The notes under the pieces are model-generated. The model saw only the letters and a program-made list of their open reading frames with translations. It made no database searches and was not told where the DNA came from. From Massilia sp. IC2-477 (lineage in GTDB: Bacteria; Pseudomonadota; Gammaproteobacteria; Burkholderiales; Burkholderiaceae_D): a stretch of DNA of 64,000 bases. Position numbers and translations under genes: made by a program. This document shows, one piece after another, positions 54,083 to 62,239 of this stretch (position 1 is its first letter; every line of letters starts with the position of its first letter). The DNA lies in contig NZ_JAJFEQ010000002.1 of the NCBI RefSeq assembly GCF_020707265.1, positions 558,001 to 622,000 of the forward strand. Reading direction: 5' to 3'.

Positions 54083-55296
54083 TATCGTGGTGGAGCGCTG
54101 AGGTTTCCGAAGGGGGTGCCGTCGGCCTTCAGCGCGCGCTGCACGGCCGATGCGGGGAGGTTCATCAACAGGCGCACCAGTTCCGGCTGGCGGTTGGTGG
54201 AGGTCTTCTGGTAGATCGACATCAGCTGCTTGCGCACCGTGTCGTACTGCACGCCCAGGGTGTCGGCGATGTTCTTGAGCGGCATGCCGTCGGCCAGCAG
54301 CGAAGCGACGCGGCCTTCGGCATGCGACAGGCCGAAGGCCGCCGTGAGCAGCGCCGAGTCGATTTCCTGGGCCGAGGTCGGGTGGTAGAAGAACAGCATG
54401 ACCAGCGGGCGCAGGCCGAAGCTGCCCATGGTGCGCTCCGGTACCAGCATCGTGAAGAAGCCGTACAGCACGTCGGGCGCCGCGCCCGGGCTGCTCGCCA
54501 TGTGCAGGGAGCGGAAGGCCTTGCCGTTGGCTTCGGCGGAACCGACGCCGCTGCGCACCTGGTGTTCGAGTTCTGCACATTGTTCGAGAAAGGCGCGCCG
54601 GTAGGCCTGGGGCAGCACGACGCGGTTGTCGACCACCTGCACCAGGCTGGTCGAGCCGAGCAGGCAGCGCGCCGCTTCGTTGGCCAGCACCAGCTCGCCG
54701 CCCGTGGTCAGCAGCATCACCGGCTGGCGCAGCCTGTCGACCAGCGCGTGACCGACCAGGGCCTGGGCCGAATACACGAACTGGGTCAGGCCCATGCGCG
54801 CCGCACGCTGGAGGTGCGGGCGCAGGCGGTCCAGGAAGGCCAGGGCGTCAGGCGGCATCGGCCCATCGTCGGGCCGGCGCAGGCAGGCCAGCAGAACGAT
54901 CGCCTCCTTGTTCTCGACCAGCTTGCAGGCCGTCAGGTAGCGCGCGCCATGCGGGATCAGGAACTCCTGGTAGAACGGGTCGTTGGCGACGAAATCTTCG
55001 GCGAAGTGCTCGTGGCAATGCAGCCATTCGTCGTCCCATCGAGTGCGCAGCAGCCCGACGCGCGGATCGATGAACTGGAATTTCTGAATGTACTCCAGGT
55101 CGATCTGCGGCGCCATGTCGGCGCCTTCGCTGTACGACAACGCGCCATGCTCGCCGTCGTAGGCGAGCAGGTGGATGGCGCGTCCACCCACAGCTTCGTG
55201 CACGCATTCGAGCACGTTGCGCCATGCCGCCCGGTTGTCGAGCGTGTCGTAGATCAGGTTGACGGCGCGGTCGAACTGCGCTTGCGAGAGATTCAA
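54082..55296 (-). CDS. LuxR-type helix-turn-helix regulator
   Basis: This 404-residue protein has a C-terminal LuxR/FixJ-type HTH (about 325-385; LSHAEGRVASLLADGMPLKNIADTLGV, then TVRKQLMSIYQKT) and a long N-terminal sensory part with a PAS-like segment (about 190-240; QPVMLLTTGGELVLANEAA). The ligand is unknown. The start is TTG at 55296 with GGAG six bases upstream. An in-frame TGA lies just before, so no ATG start is possible. It is cotranscribed with the GT60-like gene, which suggests autoregulated control of glycosylation. Related regulators often sit beside surface-protein genes. Confidence 0.87.
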   Translation of the reverse strand: MNLSQAQFDRAVNLIYDTLDNRAAWRNVLECVHEAVGGRAIHLLAYDGEHGALSYSEGADMAPQIDLEYIQKFQFIDPRVGLLRTRWDDEWLHCHEHFAEDFVANDPFYQEFLIPHGARYLTACKLVENKEAIVLLACLRRPDDGPMPPDALAFLDRLRPHLQRAARMGLTQFVYSAQALVGHALVDRLRQPVMLLTTGGELVLANEAARCLLGSTSLVQVVDNRVVLPQAYRRAFLEQCAELEHQVRSGVGSAEANGKAFRSLHMASSPGAAPDVLYGFFTMLVPERTMGSFGLRPLVMLFFYHPTSAQEIDSALLTAAFGLSHAEGRVASLLADGMPLKNIADTLGVQYDTVRKQLMSIYQKTSTNRQPELVRLLMNLPASAVQRALKADGTPFGNLSAPPR

Positions 55297-55420
55297 AATG
55301 GACTCCGTTCAATAATTCCTATGCATCGTAACTGATGAGCAGTTGCATTGGAACTACTGGTTGTCGCCTCGCCACGACAATATTTCAACGTGGCAATACT
55401 GGCAAGTCCGAAGTAGCGTG

Positions 55421-55930
55421 TTACGGAGCCGAAGGCGTACTGAACAGGACCGTCCGTACCCCGCCGCCAGACATGGGGGTGAGCTGGTACAGGCGGTCGT
55501 ATTCCTCGTCGCCGATGTCGCTGCCGGGCGCGCCGCCGAACAGGCGCACCAGTTCCGGCAGGGTGTTCGAGTGCCCGACCACTAGCACCGGCCCGGACAG
55601 GCCCTTCACCTTCTCGACCAGGGCCTTGGGCGCGCGCGGGTCGTACAGCTGCACGTCCAAGCCAAGGCGCTGGGCCAGCGGCTGGGCGGTCTGGCGGGTG
55701 CGCTGGGTCGGCGTGCTATGGATGCTCGTGATACCGGTGCGCGCCAGGATGGTGGCGATCGCCTGCGCCCGCGCCTGGCCCTGCGGAGTCAGTTCCGGAT
55801 CCTGTCCCACGGCCGCCTTTTCGCCATGGCGCACCAGGTAGATGGCGCTGGGCTCGGCCAGGGCCACGCCGGGTGCAAGGATGGCCAGGCTGAGGGACAG
55901 GCAGCGGAACAGGCGGGCGGGCAGGCTCAT
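55421..55930 (-). CDS. Exported histidine phosphatase family protein
   Basis: This 169-residue protein has a signal peptide (RCLSLSLAILAPGVALA) and the phosphoglycerate-mutase-like core: the catalytic RHG at 34-36 (YLVRHGEKAA), STPTQRTRQTAQ and the second His in VVGHSNT. It should remove phosphate from a small exported substrate in the periplasm. GAGG precedes the ATG at 55930. It stands alone between the regulator gene and ttcA. Confidence 0.9.
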   Translation of the reverse strand: MSLPARLFRCLSLSLAILAPGVALAEPSAIYLVRHGEKAAVGQDPELTPQGQARAQAIATILARTGITSIHSTPTQRTRQTAQPLAQRLGLDVQLYDPRAPKALVEKVKGLSGPVLVVGHSNTLPELVRLFGGAPGSDIGDEEYDRLYQLTPMSGGGVRTVLFSTPSAP

Positions 55931-55952
55931 GGGATCCTCTTTGGTAGGGACG

Positions 55953-55984
55953 AAAAAAAGGCAGGGTAGCATGCCCCTGCCTTT
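55953..55984 (-). terminator. Rho-independent terminator downstream of ttcA
   Basis: AAGGCAGGG pairs with CCCTGCCTT, and the minus strand continues into seven T residues. It lies between the ttcA stop repeat and the phosphatase gene. Confidence 0.87.
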
Positions 55985-56001
55985 CTGTTAACGCTGCCGT
56001 T

Positions 56002-56032
56002 GTAAGGTGGTCGGCGAAGCCGAACACCCTAC
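56002..56032. repeat. Half REP-like element (family B variant) at the ttcA stop
   Basis: A single hairpin, AAGGTGGTCGGC against GCCGAACACCCT, with the outer edge CCCTAC at 56027-56032. It uses the TCGG variant seen at cca. Its edge forms the TAG stop of ttcA (56029-56031, minus strand). Confidence 0.65.
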
Positions 56033-56952
56033 AGTTGGGTGAGCGAGATGGTATTCGCCGCCGGCGTCGAGCATGGCTCTTCATCGAAGGCGATGTCGCC
56101 CAGCGGGTTCGGCACGCCATCCGTCTTGAGGTCGACGAAGCCGAACAGATTCCGGTCCTGCAGGTGCGACGGCACCACGGTGGACAGCGAGGAGAACACG
56201 TTCTCCACGCGCCCCGGATGTTTCTTTTCCCAGTCGCGCAGCATGGCCTTGATCTGCTTGCGCTGCAGGTTTTCCTGCGAGCCGCACAGGTCGCACGGGA
56301 TGATCGGGAAGCCCTTTACTTCCGCATAGCGCTCGGTATCGGCTTCCTTTACGTAGGCCAGCGGGCGGATCACCATGTGCTTGCCGTCGTCCGACACCAG
56401 CTTGGCCGGCATGCCCTTCAGCTTCCCGCCGAAGAACATATTCAGGAAGAAGGTCTCGAGGATGTCGTCGCGGTGGTGGCCGAGGGCGATCTTGTTGCAG
56501 CCCAGTTCATCGGCCACGCGGTACAGGATGCCGCGGCGCAGGCGCGAGCACAGCGAGCAGGTGGTTTTACCCTCCGGGACCAGGCGCTTGACGATGCTGT
56601 AGGTGTCCTGGTTCTCGATGTGGAAGGGCACGCCCAGCTTCTCGAGGTAGGCCGGGAGCACCTCGGCCGGGAAGTTCGGCTGCTTCTGGTCGAGGTTGAC
56701 CGCGACGATGTCGAAGTGGATCGGCGCACGCTCGCGCAGGGTCATCAGGATGTCGAGCAGGGCGTAGCTGTCCTTGCCGCCGGACAGGCAGACCATCACC
56801 TTGTCGCCGTCCTCGATCATGTTGAAGTCGCCGATGGCCTGGCCCACCAGGCGGCACAGGCGCTTGTGCAGCTTGTTGTTCTCGTACGCGATTTTCTCGA
56901 GTTTCTTGGCGTTCGCGTCCGGGTTCAGTTGGTCGAGATCCGCTTCGCTCAT
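56029..56952 (-). CDS. ttcA: tRNA 2-thiocytidine(32) synthetase TtcA
   Basis: This 307-residue protein thiolates C32 of some tRNAs. The PP-loop SGGKDS is at 57-62. Iron-sulfur cysteines lie in CSLC (132-135) and CDLC (220-223), and LGHHRDD is typical. Its ATG overlaps the folB stop (ATGA, 56949-56952). The C-terminus past about residue 290 is not conserved and ends at a TAG from the adjoining repeat. Confidence 0.96.
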   Translation of the reverse strand: MSEADLDQLNPDANAKKLEKIAYENNKLHKRLCRLVGQAIGDFNMIEDGDKVMVCLSGGKDSYALLDILMTLRERAPIHFDIVAVNLDQKQPNFPAEVLPAYLEKLGVPFHIENQDTYSIVKRLVPEGKTTCSLCSRLRRGILYRVADELGCNKIALGHHRDDILETFFLNMFFGGKLKGMPAKLVSDDGKHMVIRPLAYVKEADTERYAEVKGFPIIPCDLCGSQENLQRKQIKAMLRDWEKKHPGRVENVFSSLSTVVPSHLQDRNLFGFVDLKTDGVPNPLGDIAFDEEPCSTPAANTISLTQL

Positions 56953-57347
56953 GCTTCTTCCTTCACTTGGAACACTTCGACGCCCACGCCTTCGCAATCG
57001 GGGTAGACGTCCGGCTTCATGGTCGACACGCGCGCGGCGCGCACGCGCGGGTGGGTCAGCATCGCCTTGACCACGTCGTCGCACAGGGTTTCCTGCAGGT
57101 GGATGTGGCCCTTCGAGATGCGCTTGGCGATGGTCTCGCGCATGAAGTCGTAGTCGACCACTTCCGACAGCTGGTCGGCCTTCGGGGTGGACTGCTCGAG
57201 CGGGATGTACAAGTCGACGTTGATCAGGACACGCTGTTCCGCCTTCTTCTCGAAGTCATGCACGCCGATGTTGATCATCACTTCGTAATTGCGCAGGAAC
57301 AGCCGGCGGCAGTCGCGCAAGCTCGGGTGAATCAGGGCGGATAACAT
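56949..57347 (-). CDS. folB: Dihydroneopterin aldolase
   Basis: This 132-residue folate-pathway enzyme splits dihydroneopterin to hydroxymethyl-dihydropterin and glycolaldehyde. [20 protein letters not shown] and the [11 protein letters not shown] segment, with the catalytic-site residues of the tunnel fold, are clear. It is coupled to ttcA by a 4-bp overlap and follows an SDR gene by 10 bp. Confidence 0.95.
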   Translation of the reverse strand: MLSALIHPSLRDCRRLFLRNYEVMINIGVHDFEKKAEQRVLINVDLYIPLEQSTPKADQLSEVVDYDFMRETIAKRISKGHIHLQETLCDDVVKAMLTHPRVRAARVSTMKPDVYPDCEGVGVEVFQVKEEA

Positions 57348-57357
57348 GGGTAAGGCC

Positions 57358-58146
57358 TTATGAATGGTTAGTAGGTTCGGTCAGGAACATCACGTCGCGG
57401 TTGGATGGCGCCAAATGCTGGCCGCCATCGACCAGCAGGGTGGTGCCGGTCAGGGCGCGGGCGCCGGCGGCATACACCACCGCGTCGGCGATGTCCTGCG
57501 GGGTCGAGGAACGGCCCAGCGGCGTCATGCGGTGCGCCTGGGCGAAGCCTTCCTCGCTCTGCTCGCCCGACACCATCGTGATGCCGGGCGCCACGCCGAC
57601 CACGCGGACCAGGGGCGCCAGCGCCTGGGCCAGCATCGTGGTGGCCGCGTGCAGCGCCGCTTTCGACAGCGTGTACGACAGAAAATCCGGGTTGAGATTG
57701 TACAGTTTCTGGTCCAGCAGGTTGATGACCACCGACTGCGATCCCGCCGGCGTGGCGGCATGCAGGGCTTGCGCCAGCAGCAGCGGCGCGGTCACATTGG
57801 CGCCCATGTGGGTGGCCAGCAGGTCCGGCGAAAACGTGGTCGCACTGTCGTATTCAAACAACGACGCATTGTTGACCACGCAGTTGATCAGGCCCAGTTC
57901 CGCCGCCACGCGACCTGGCAGGGCGCGCACCGCATCCTGGTCCAGCAGCTCGCACTGGAACAGCGCGGCGCGCCGGCCGAGGGCGTGGATGGCCTCGACG
58001 GTCTCTTGCGCTTCGCGCTCCGAATGGCGGTAATGCACGGCGACGTCCCAGCCGGTGGATGCCAGGCCGAGCGCGATCGCGCGGCCCAGGCGGCGGCCTG
58101 CGCCGGTGACCAGCGCCAGCCTGTGTACAGTCGTGGAAGCGGTCAT
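57358..58146 (-). CDS. SDR-family oxidoreductase, pteridine-reductase-like
   Basis: This 262-residue short-chain dehydrogenase has an NADPH-type cofactor loop VTGAGRRLGRAIA, the NNAS motif and the catalytic YTLSK. The RR in the cofactor loop and the neighbour folB suggest a FolM/PTR1-like dihydropterin reductase (inference). A GTG four codons upstream is possible, and the ATG at 58146 was chosen. It is divergent from the methyltransferase gene across 46 bp. Confidence 0.88.
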   Translation of the reverse strand: MTASTTVHRLALVTGAGRRLGRAIALGLASTGWDVAVHYRHSEREAQETVEAIHALGRRAALFQCELLDQDAVRALPGRVAAELGLINCVVNNASLFEYDSATTFSPDLLATHMGANVTAPLLLAQALHAATPAGSQSVVINLLDQKLYNLNPDFLSYTLSKAALHAATTMLAQALAPLVRVVGVAPGITMVSGEQSEEGFAQAHRMTPLGRSSTPQDIADAVVYAAGARALTGTTLLVDGGQHLAPSNRDVMFLTEPTNHS

Positions 58147-58192
58147 ATCGTTAAACACATTCGTGTTGGCTCCGTTTCGCTACAATGCGGGC

Positions 58193-59341
58193 ATGTCACT
58201 GCCTCTACCTGCTCCCGACGCCCTTGCCGCGTCCCAATCCCTGCAACAACTGATCGCCACCGAGATCGAACAGCTCGGCGGAGCGATGGCGTTTTCACGG
58301 TTCATGGAACTGGCGCTGTATGCGCCGCGGCTCGGGTATTACAGCGGCGGCGCCTCCAAGCTCGGGGCGAGCGGCGATTTCACCACCGCGCCCGAAATCT
58401 CGCCCCTGTTCGGGGCCAGCGTGGCGCGCGCGGCAGCCGCTATTATCGCCCAAAGCGCGCCCGACATCATCGAATTCGGCGCCGGCACCGGCAAGCTGGC
58501 GCGCGACGTGCTCAGCGCGCTGGACGGGCTGGGCGTGGGGGTGAACTCGTACACCATCATCGAACTCTCGGGCGAGCTGCGCGCGCGCCAGCAGGAAGCG
58601 CTGAAGGATTTGCCGCAGGTCCGCTGGCTGGACGGCATGCCGGAGCGCTTCAGCGGCGTGGTGCTGGCCAACGAGGTGCTCGATGCGATGCCGGTCGAAC
58701 TGGTGATCCGCAAGGACGGGCGCTGGATGCGCCAGATGGTCACCGTGGAGAACGGCGCCTTTGCTTTCGTGCAGCAGCCCTTGCCCGACGCGCTGGCGGC
58801 GCAGGTGACGCGCCAGATCCCGGACGCCGACTCCCTGCCGGACGGCTACCTCACCGAGATCCACCCGGTGGCCGAAGGCTTCATGGCCTCGCTCGCGCGC
58901 ATGATGGAGGGCGGACGCGGCGCGGCTTTCCTGTTCGACTACGGTTTTCCGGCGCACGAGTACTACCTCGACCAGCGCATGGGCGGCACCCTGATGTGCC
59001 ACTACCGCCACCACGCGCACCCGGATCCCTTCTACCTGCCGGGCCTGCAGGACATCACCGCCCACGTCGACTTCACCGCAATGGCGCTGGCTTCGCAGGA
59101 AGCGGGGCTGCCAGTGCTGGCGTACATGAACCAGTCCTCCTTCCTGCTGGCCTGCGGCATTGGCGAACTCCTGATGGAAACCGACCCCGAGGACACGCTG
59201 CGCTTCCTGCCGCAATCGAAGGCGGTGCAGAAGCTGGTATCGCCGGCCGAGATGGGCGAACTGTTCAAGGTGCTGGTGGTCGGCAGGGATGTAGACTTGC
59301 CGGAAGCAATCGTGCGGGCGGACAAGACCCACCGCCTGTAG
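58193..59341 (+). CDS. MidA/NDUFAF7-family SAM-dependent methyltransferase
   Basis: This 382-residue protein matches the family of the mitochondrial complex I factor NDUFAF7, a protein arginine methyltransferase. GDFTTAPEISPLFG, the SAM motif IIEFGAGTGKLARDV and VLANEVLDAMPVE are diagnostic. The bacterial substrate is unknown. No ribosome-binding site precedes the ATG, and a TACAAT box ends seven bases before it (58181-58186), so the mRNA may be leaderless (inference). Confidence 0.92.
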   Translation: MSLPLPAPDALAASQSLQQLIATEIEQLGGAMAFSRFMELALYAPRLGYYSGGASKLGASGDFTTAPEISPLFGASVARAAAAIIAQSAPDIIEFGAGTGKLARDVLSALDGLGVGVNSYTIIELSGELRARQQEALKDLPQVRWLDGMPERFSGVVLANEVLDAMPVELVIRKDGRWMRQMVTVENGAFAFVQQPLPDALAAQVTRQIPDADSLPDGYLTEIHPVAEGFMASLARMMEGGRGAAFLFDYGFPAHEYYLDQRMGGTLMCHYRHHAHPDPFYLPGLQDITAHVDFTAMALASQEAGLPVLAYMNQSSFLLACGIGELLMETDPEDTLRFLPQSKAVQKLVSPAEMGELFKVLVVGRDVDLPEAIVRADKTHRL

Positions 59342-59431
59342 AATTTTTGACATCTTGCGCTAGAGACACAAATCCGGCTAAGCTGTACCACCGGTTTGTT
59401 CCCATGGCGGAACAGGCGCATTCTCGAGAAC

Positions 59432-60421
59432 ATGGCCAGAATCCACACCCACTATGACAACCTGAAGGTCGCGCGCGGCGCGCCGGCGGAAGTCATTCGT
59501 GCGGCGTACAAGGCCCTCAGCCAGAAATACCATCCTGACAAAAACCCGGGCGATGAAAAGGCCGCCCGGATCATGGCGATCGTCAATACCGCGTACAACA
59601 CCCTGTCCGACCCGGTGCGCCGCAAGGAGCACGACGAGTGGATCGCCTCGGAAGAGTGGGAAGTGGAGTGGCTGGAAAGCACCGGCGCCGAAGACAATCC
59701 GGCGGCGGGCAACCGTTCCCGCCCCGACAACTGGGAACCGCGCGTCCCGGAAACCACGGCCCGTCCCCGGCCGCGCCTGATGCGCGACCCGCGCTGGTGG
59801 CTGGGTCTGGCGACCTGCTTCGTGGCCGGCGCGGCTGCGGCCTGGTACCTGGGCGAGCAGCCGCGCGCGAAACTGCCGGCGGCGCTGGCCTGGGTCGGCA
59901 AGGCGGATCCGGCCCCGGCCCACGTGCCGGCAACCGACCGCCCCGACGAGCTGGGCGCCGACGCCAGCACCGAAGGCTGGGCGCGCCGCTCCGGCGGCGA
60001 GGGCAAGGAGCCTCCTCAGATCAAGGCCCTGGGCGTGACCCAGCTGGTCGTGCCGGCCTCCGCGCCCGACTGCGGCACCGACCTGCAGACCCTGGTCGCC
60101 CCCAGCGGCGACCCATGGCCGGAAAGCTCCGGCTACCTGCCGGGTTACCCGGTCGGCAATACCGGCAACGAGATGCAGGTCCTGGTCGACAACAGCGCCA
60201 ATGCCTCGCCGGTATTCGTCAAGCTCTACGACCTCGACCGCCGCTCGAACGTGCGCCACGCCTACGTGCAGCCGCGCGCGAGTTTCCTGATCGATAAGCT
60301 CAGCGTTGGAAAATACGAGGTGCGCTACCAGAACATCGTCGTCAACGACGGCAAGACCGAGTGCCTGAACGGGCGCCGCGTCCCGCTGCGCCAGGCCGCC
60401 GCCTTCAGCTCCAGTCCTTGA
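59432..60421 (+). CDS. J-domain protein with one membrane segment
   Basis: This 329-residue protein starts with a J domain (about 5-70; HYDNLKVARGAPAEVIRAAY, with the HPD motif in KYHPDKNPG) that should stimulate a DnaK ATPase. A Pro/Arg-rich linker leads to one membrane segment (WWLGLATCFVAGAAAAWYL, about 120-138). A periplasmic C-terminal part (about 200-325) has two Cys and a beta-rich end. Cofactor and client are unknown. GAGA precedes the ATG. Confidence 0.88.
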   Translation: MARIHTHYDNLKVARGAPAEVIRAAYKALSQKYHPDKNPGDEKAARIMAIVNTAYNTLSDPVRRKEHDEWIASEEWEVEWLESTGAEDNPAAGNRSRPDNWEPRVPETTARPRPRLMRDPRWWLGLATCFVAGAAAAWYLGEQPRAKLPAALAWVGKADPAPAHVPATDRPDELGADASTEGWARRSGGEGKEPPQIKALGVTQLVVPASAPDCGTDLQTLVAPSGDPWPESSGYLPGYPVGNTGNEMQVLVDNSANASPVFVKLYDLDRRSNVRHAYVQPRASFLIDKLSVGKYEVRYQNIVVNDGKTECLNGRRVPLRQAAAFSSSP

Positions 60422-60571
60422 ATTGTGGTTTTTTCCGCGTAACGACCAATCTTTGCGCTGAGACTTTACCCAATTCAACTATTTTAGTTCCCTGCCGTAA
60501 TATACTGGACCGTGCATACGGCCGCCCATGCAGCGGCCGCCCCCACGCCCAACGCAGGCTTACGGAACTTC

Positions 60572-62224
60572 ATGAACGAACTGGAAGGCCTCACGGCCCT
60601 GATCATCGAGCCCCACGCGGGCATGCGCGCCAATGTCCACAGCATGCTCAACATGTGTGGCCTGACGCGTATCGAACACGCCAGTTCCTCCAACCTGGCG
60701 GTCAAGCACCTCGGCCTGCGCAGCTTCGACATGGTGCTGTGCGAATACGACCTCGAGGGTGGCCAGGATGGCCAGCAGCTGCTCGAGGACCTGCGCCACC
60801 ACAAGCTGATGTCGCTGTCGACCATGTTCTTCATGGTCACCGCGGAGGGCAACCACAGCAAGGTGGTCAGCGCCGCCGAGCTGGCGCCTACCGACTACAT
60901 CCTGAAACCCTTCACCGCCGACCGCCTGCTGGACCGCATCGCGCGCGCCCTCGACAAGCGCAGCGCCTTCATGCCGGTCTACACCCTGATGGAGGCGGGC
61001 GACCAGCGCGAAGCGGTCGACGCCTGCATCGAGGGCGAGCGCCTGCACCCGCGCTACGCGGTCGACTTCCTGCGCCTGCGCGCCGAGCTGCACGTGTTCC
61101 TGGGCGAGCCCGACCAGGCCGAACCGATCTACCGCCAGCTCATCGAGGCCAAGACCATCGCCTGGGCGCGCCTGGGCCTGGCCAAGACCCTGTTCCTGCG
61201 CAAGCAGTACGAGGATGCGAAAGGGATGCTGGAAGAGCTGGTCGACGACAACCGCAACTTCGTCGACGCCTACGACTGGCTGGCGCGCACCCATGCGGCG
61301 GTGGGCGACCTGGGAAAGTCGCAGGCGGTGCTCACGGAGGCGGTGGCGGTGTCGCCGCATGCCGTGCGGCGCCTGCGCACCCTGGGCGAGACCGCCTTCG
61401 AGGCGGGCGACACGGAAGCCGCCGAAAAGGCGCTCAAGCAGGTGGTGGCCAAGGCCAAGTATTCGGAATTCCGCGACCCCGAAGACCACGTCAAGCTGGT
61501 GCGCACCCTGGTCAAGAAGGGCGATCCGGTGGCGGCCGCGTCGGTCATCCGCGACCTCGACCGCTCGATGGGCGGGCGTCCCGCCACCGCCCTGTGCAGC
61601 GCGATCTCCTCGGCCCTGCTGCATGAATACACGGGCAACGAAACCCGGCTCAACGAATCGCTCGCCACTGCGCTGGAAGCCTGCCAGGACATGCCCTCGC
61701 TCTCGAGCGACCTGAAGCTCGAGCTGGCGCGCAGCTGCCTGGAAAACAACATGGAAGAGGGCGGTGCCGAGCTGGTGCGCGAGGTGATGCGCAACGTCTC
61801 GAACGACGCCGGCATGGCTAGGGCCATGGGTGTGCTGGAACAGGCGGGCTTCCCCGACCTGGCGCGCACGCTGGCGCAGGAAAGCCGCCAGCACGTGGTC
61901 GACCTGGTGGCCGACGGCGCCGCCCGCGCCAAGAGCGGCGACTACAAGGGCGCCGTCAGCCTGATGCAGGAAGCGGCGGTCAAGCTGCCGAACAACCCGT
62001 CGGTGGCCTTCAATGCCGCGCTGGCGACCCTGCGCTGCCTCGAGCACGACGGCTGGGACGACAAGCTCGGCCTGCAAGTGGTGGGCCTGATCGGCAATGT
62101 GCGCAAGCTCGATCCGGGCAACCCGAAGCTGGGCGCGCTGTCGGCGCTGCACCACCAGATCCTGAAGAAATACGAACGCAACGCGCAGGGGCGCCAGCTC
62201 AAGCCGGCCCGGAAGACCGCATAA
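60572..62224 (+). CDS. Degenerate receiver domain protein with TPR repeats
   Basis: This 550-residue protein has an N-terminal CheY-like domain (about 8-130) followed by TPR-like helical repeats (about 140-530; AEPIYRQLIEAKTIAWARLGLAK, GDYKGAVSLMQEAAVKLPNNPSVAFNAA). The receiver has Glu in place of the phosphoaccepting Asp (VLCEYDLEGGQDG) and lacks the paired acidic residues (IIEPHAGMR), while Thr (FFMVTAE) and Lys (YILKPF) remain. It probably works without phosphorylation. GGAA lies seven bases before the ATG. It is followed 15 bp later by the HDOD gene, probably in one operon. Confidence 0.9.
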   Translation: MNELEGLTALIIEPHAGMRANVHSMLNMCGLTRIEHASSSNLAVKHLGLRSFDMVLCEYDLEGGQDGQQLLEDLRHHKLMSLSTMFFMVTAEGNHSKVVSAAELAPTDYILKPFTADRLLDRIARALDKRSAFMPVYTLMEAGDQREAVDACIEGERLHPRYAVDFLRLRAELHVFLGEPDQAEPIYRQLIEAKTIAWARLGLAKTLFLRKQYEDAKGMLEELVDDNRNFVDAYDWLARTHAAVGDLGKSQAVLTEAVAVSPHAVRRLRTLGETAFEAGDTEAAEKALKQVVAKAKYSEFRDPEDHVKLVRTLVKKGDPVAAASVIRDLDRSMGGRPATALCSAISSALLHEYTGNETRLNESLATALEACQDMPSLSSDLKLELARSCLENNMEEGGAELVREVMRNVSNDAGMARAMGVLEQAGFPDLARTLAQESRQHVVDLVADGAARAKSGDYKGAVSLMQEAAVKLPNNPSVAFNAALATLRCLEHDGWDDKLGLQVVGLIGNVRKLDPGNPKLGALSALHHQILKKYERNAQGRQLKPARKTA

Positions 62225-62239
62225 GAAAGACACAAGGCC

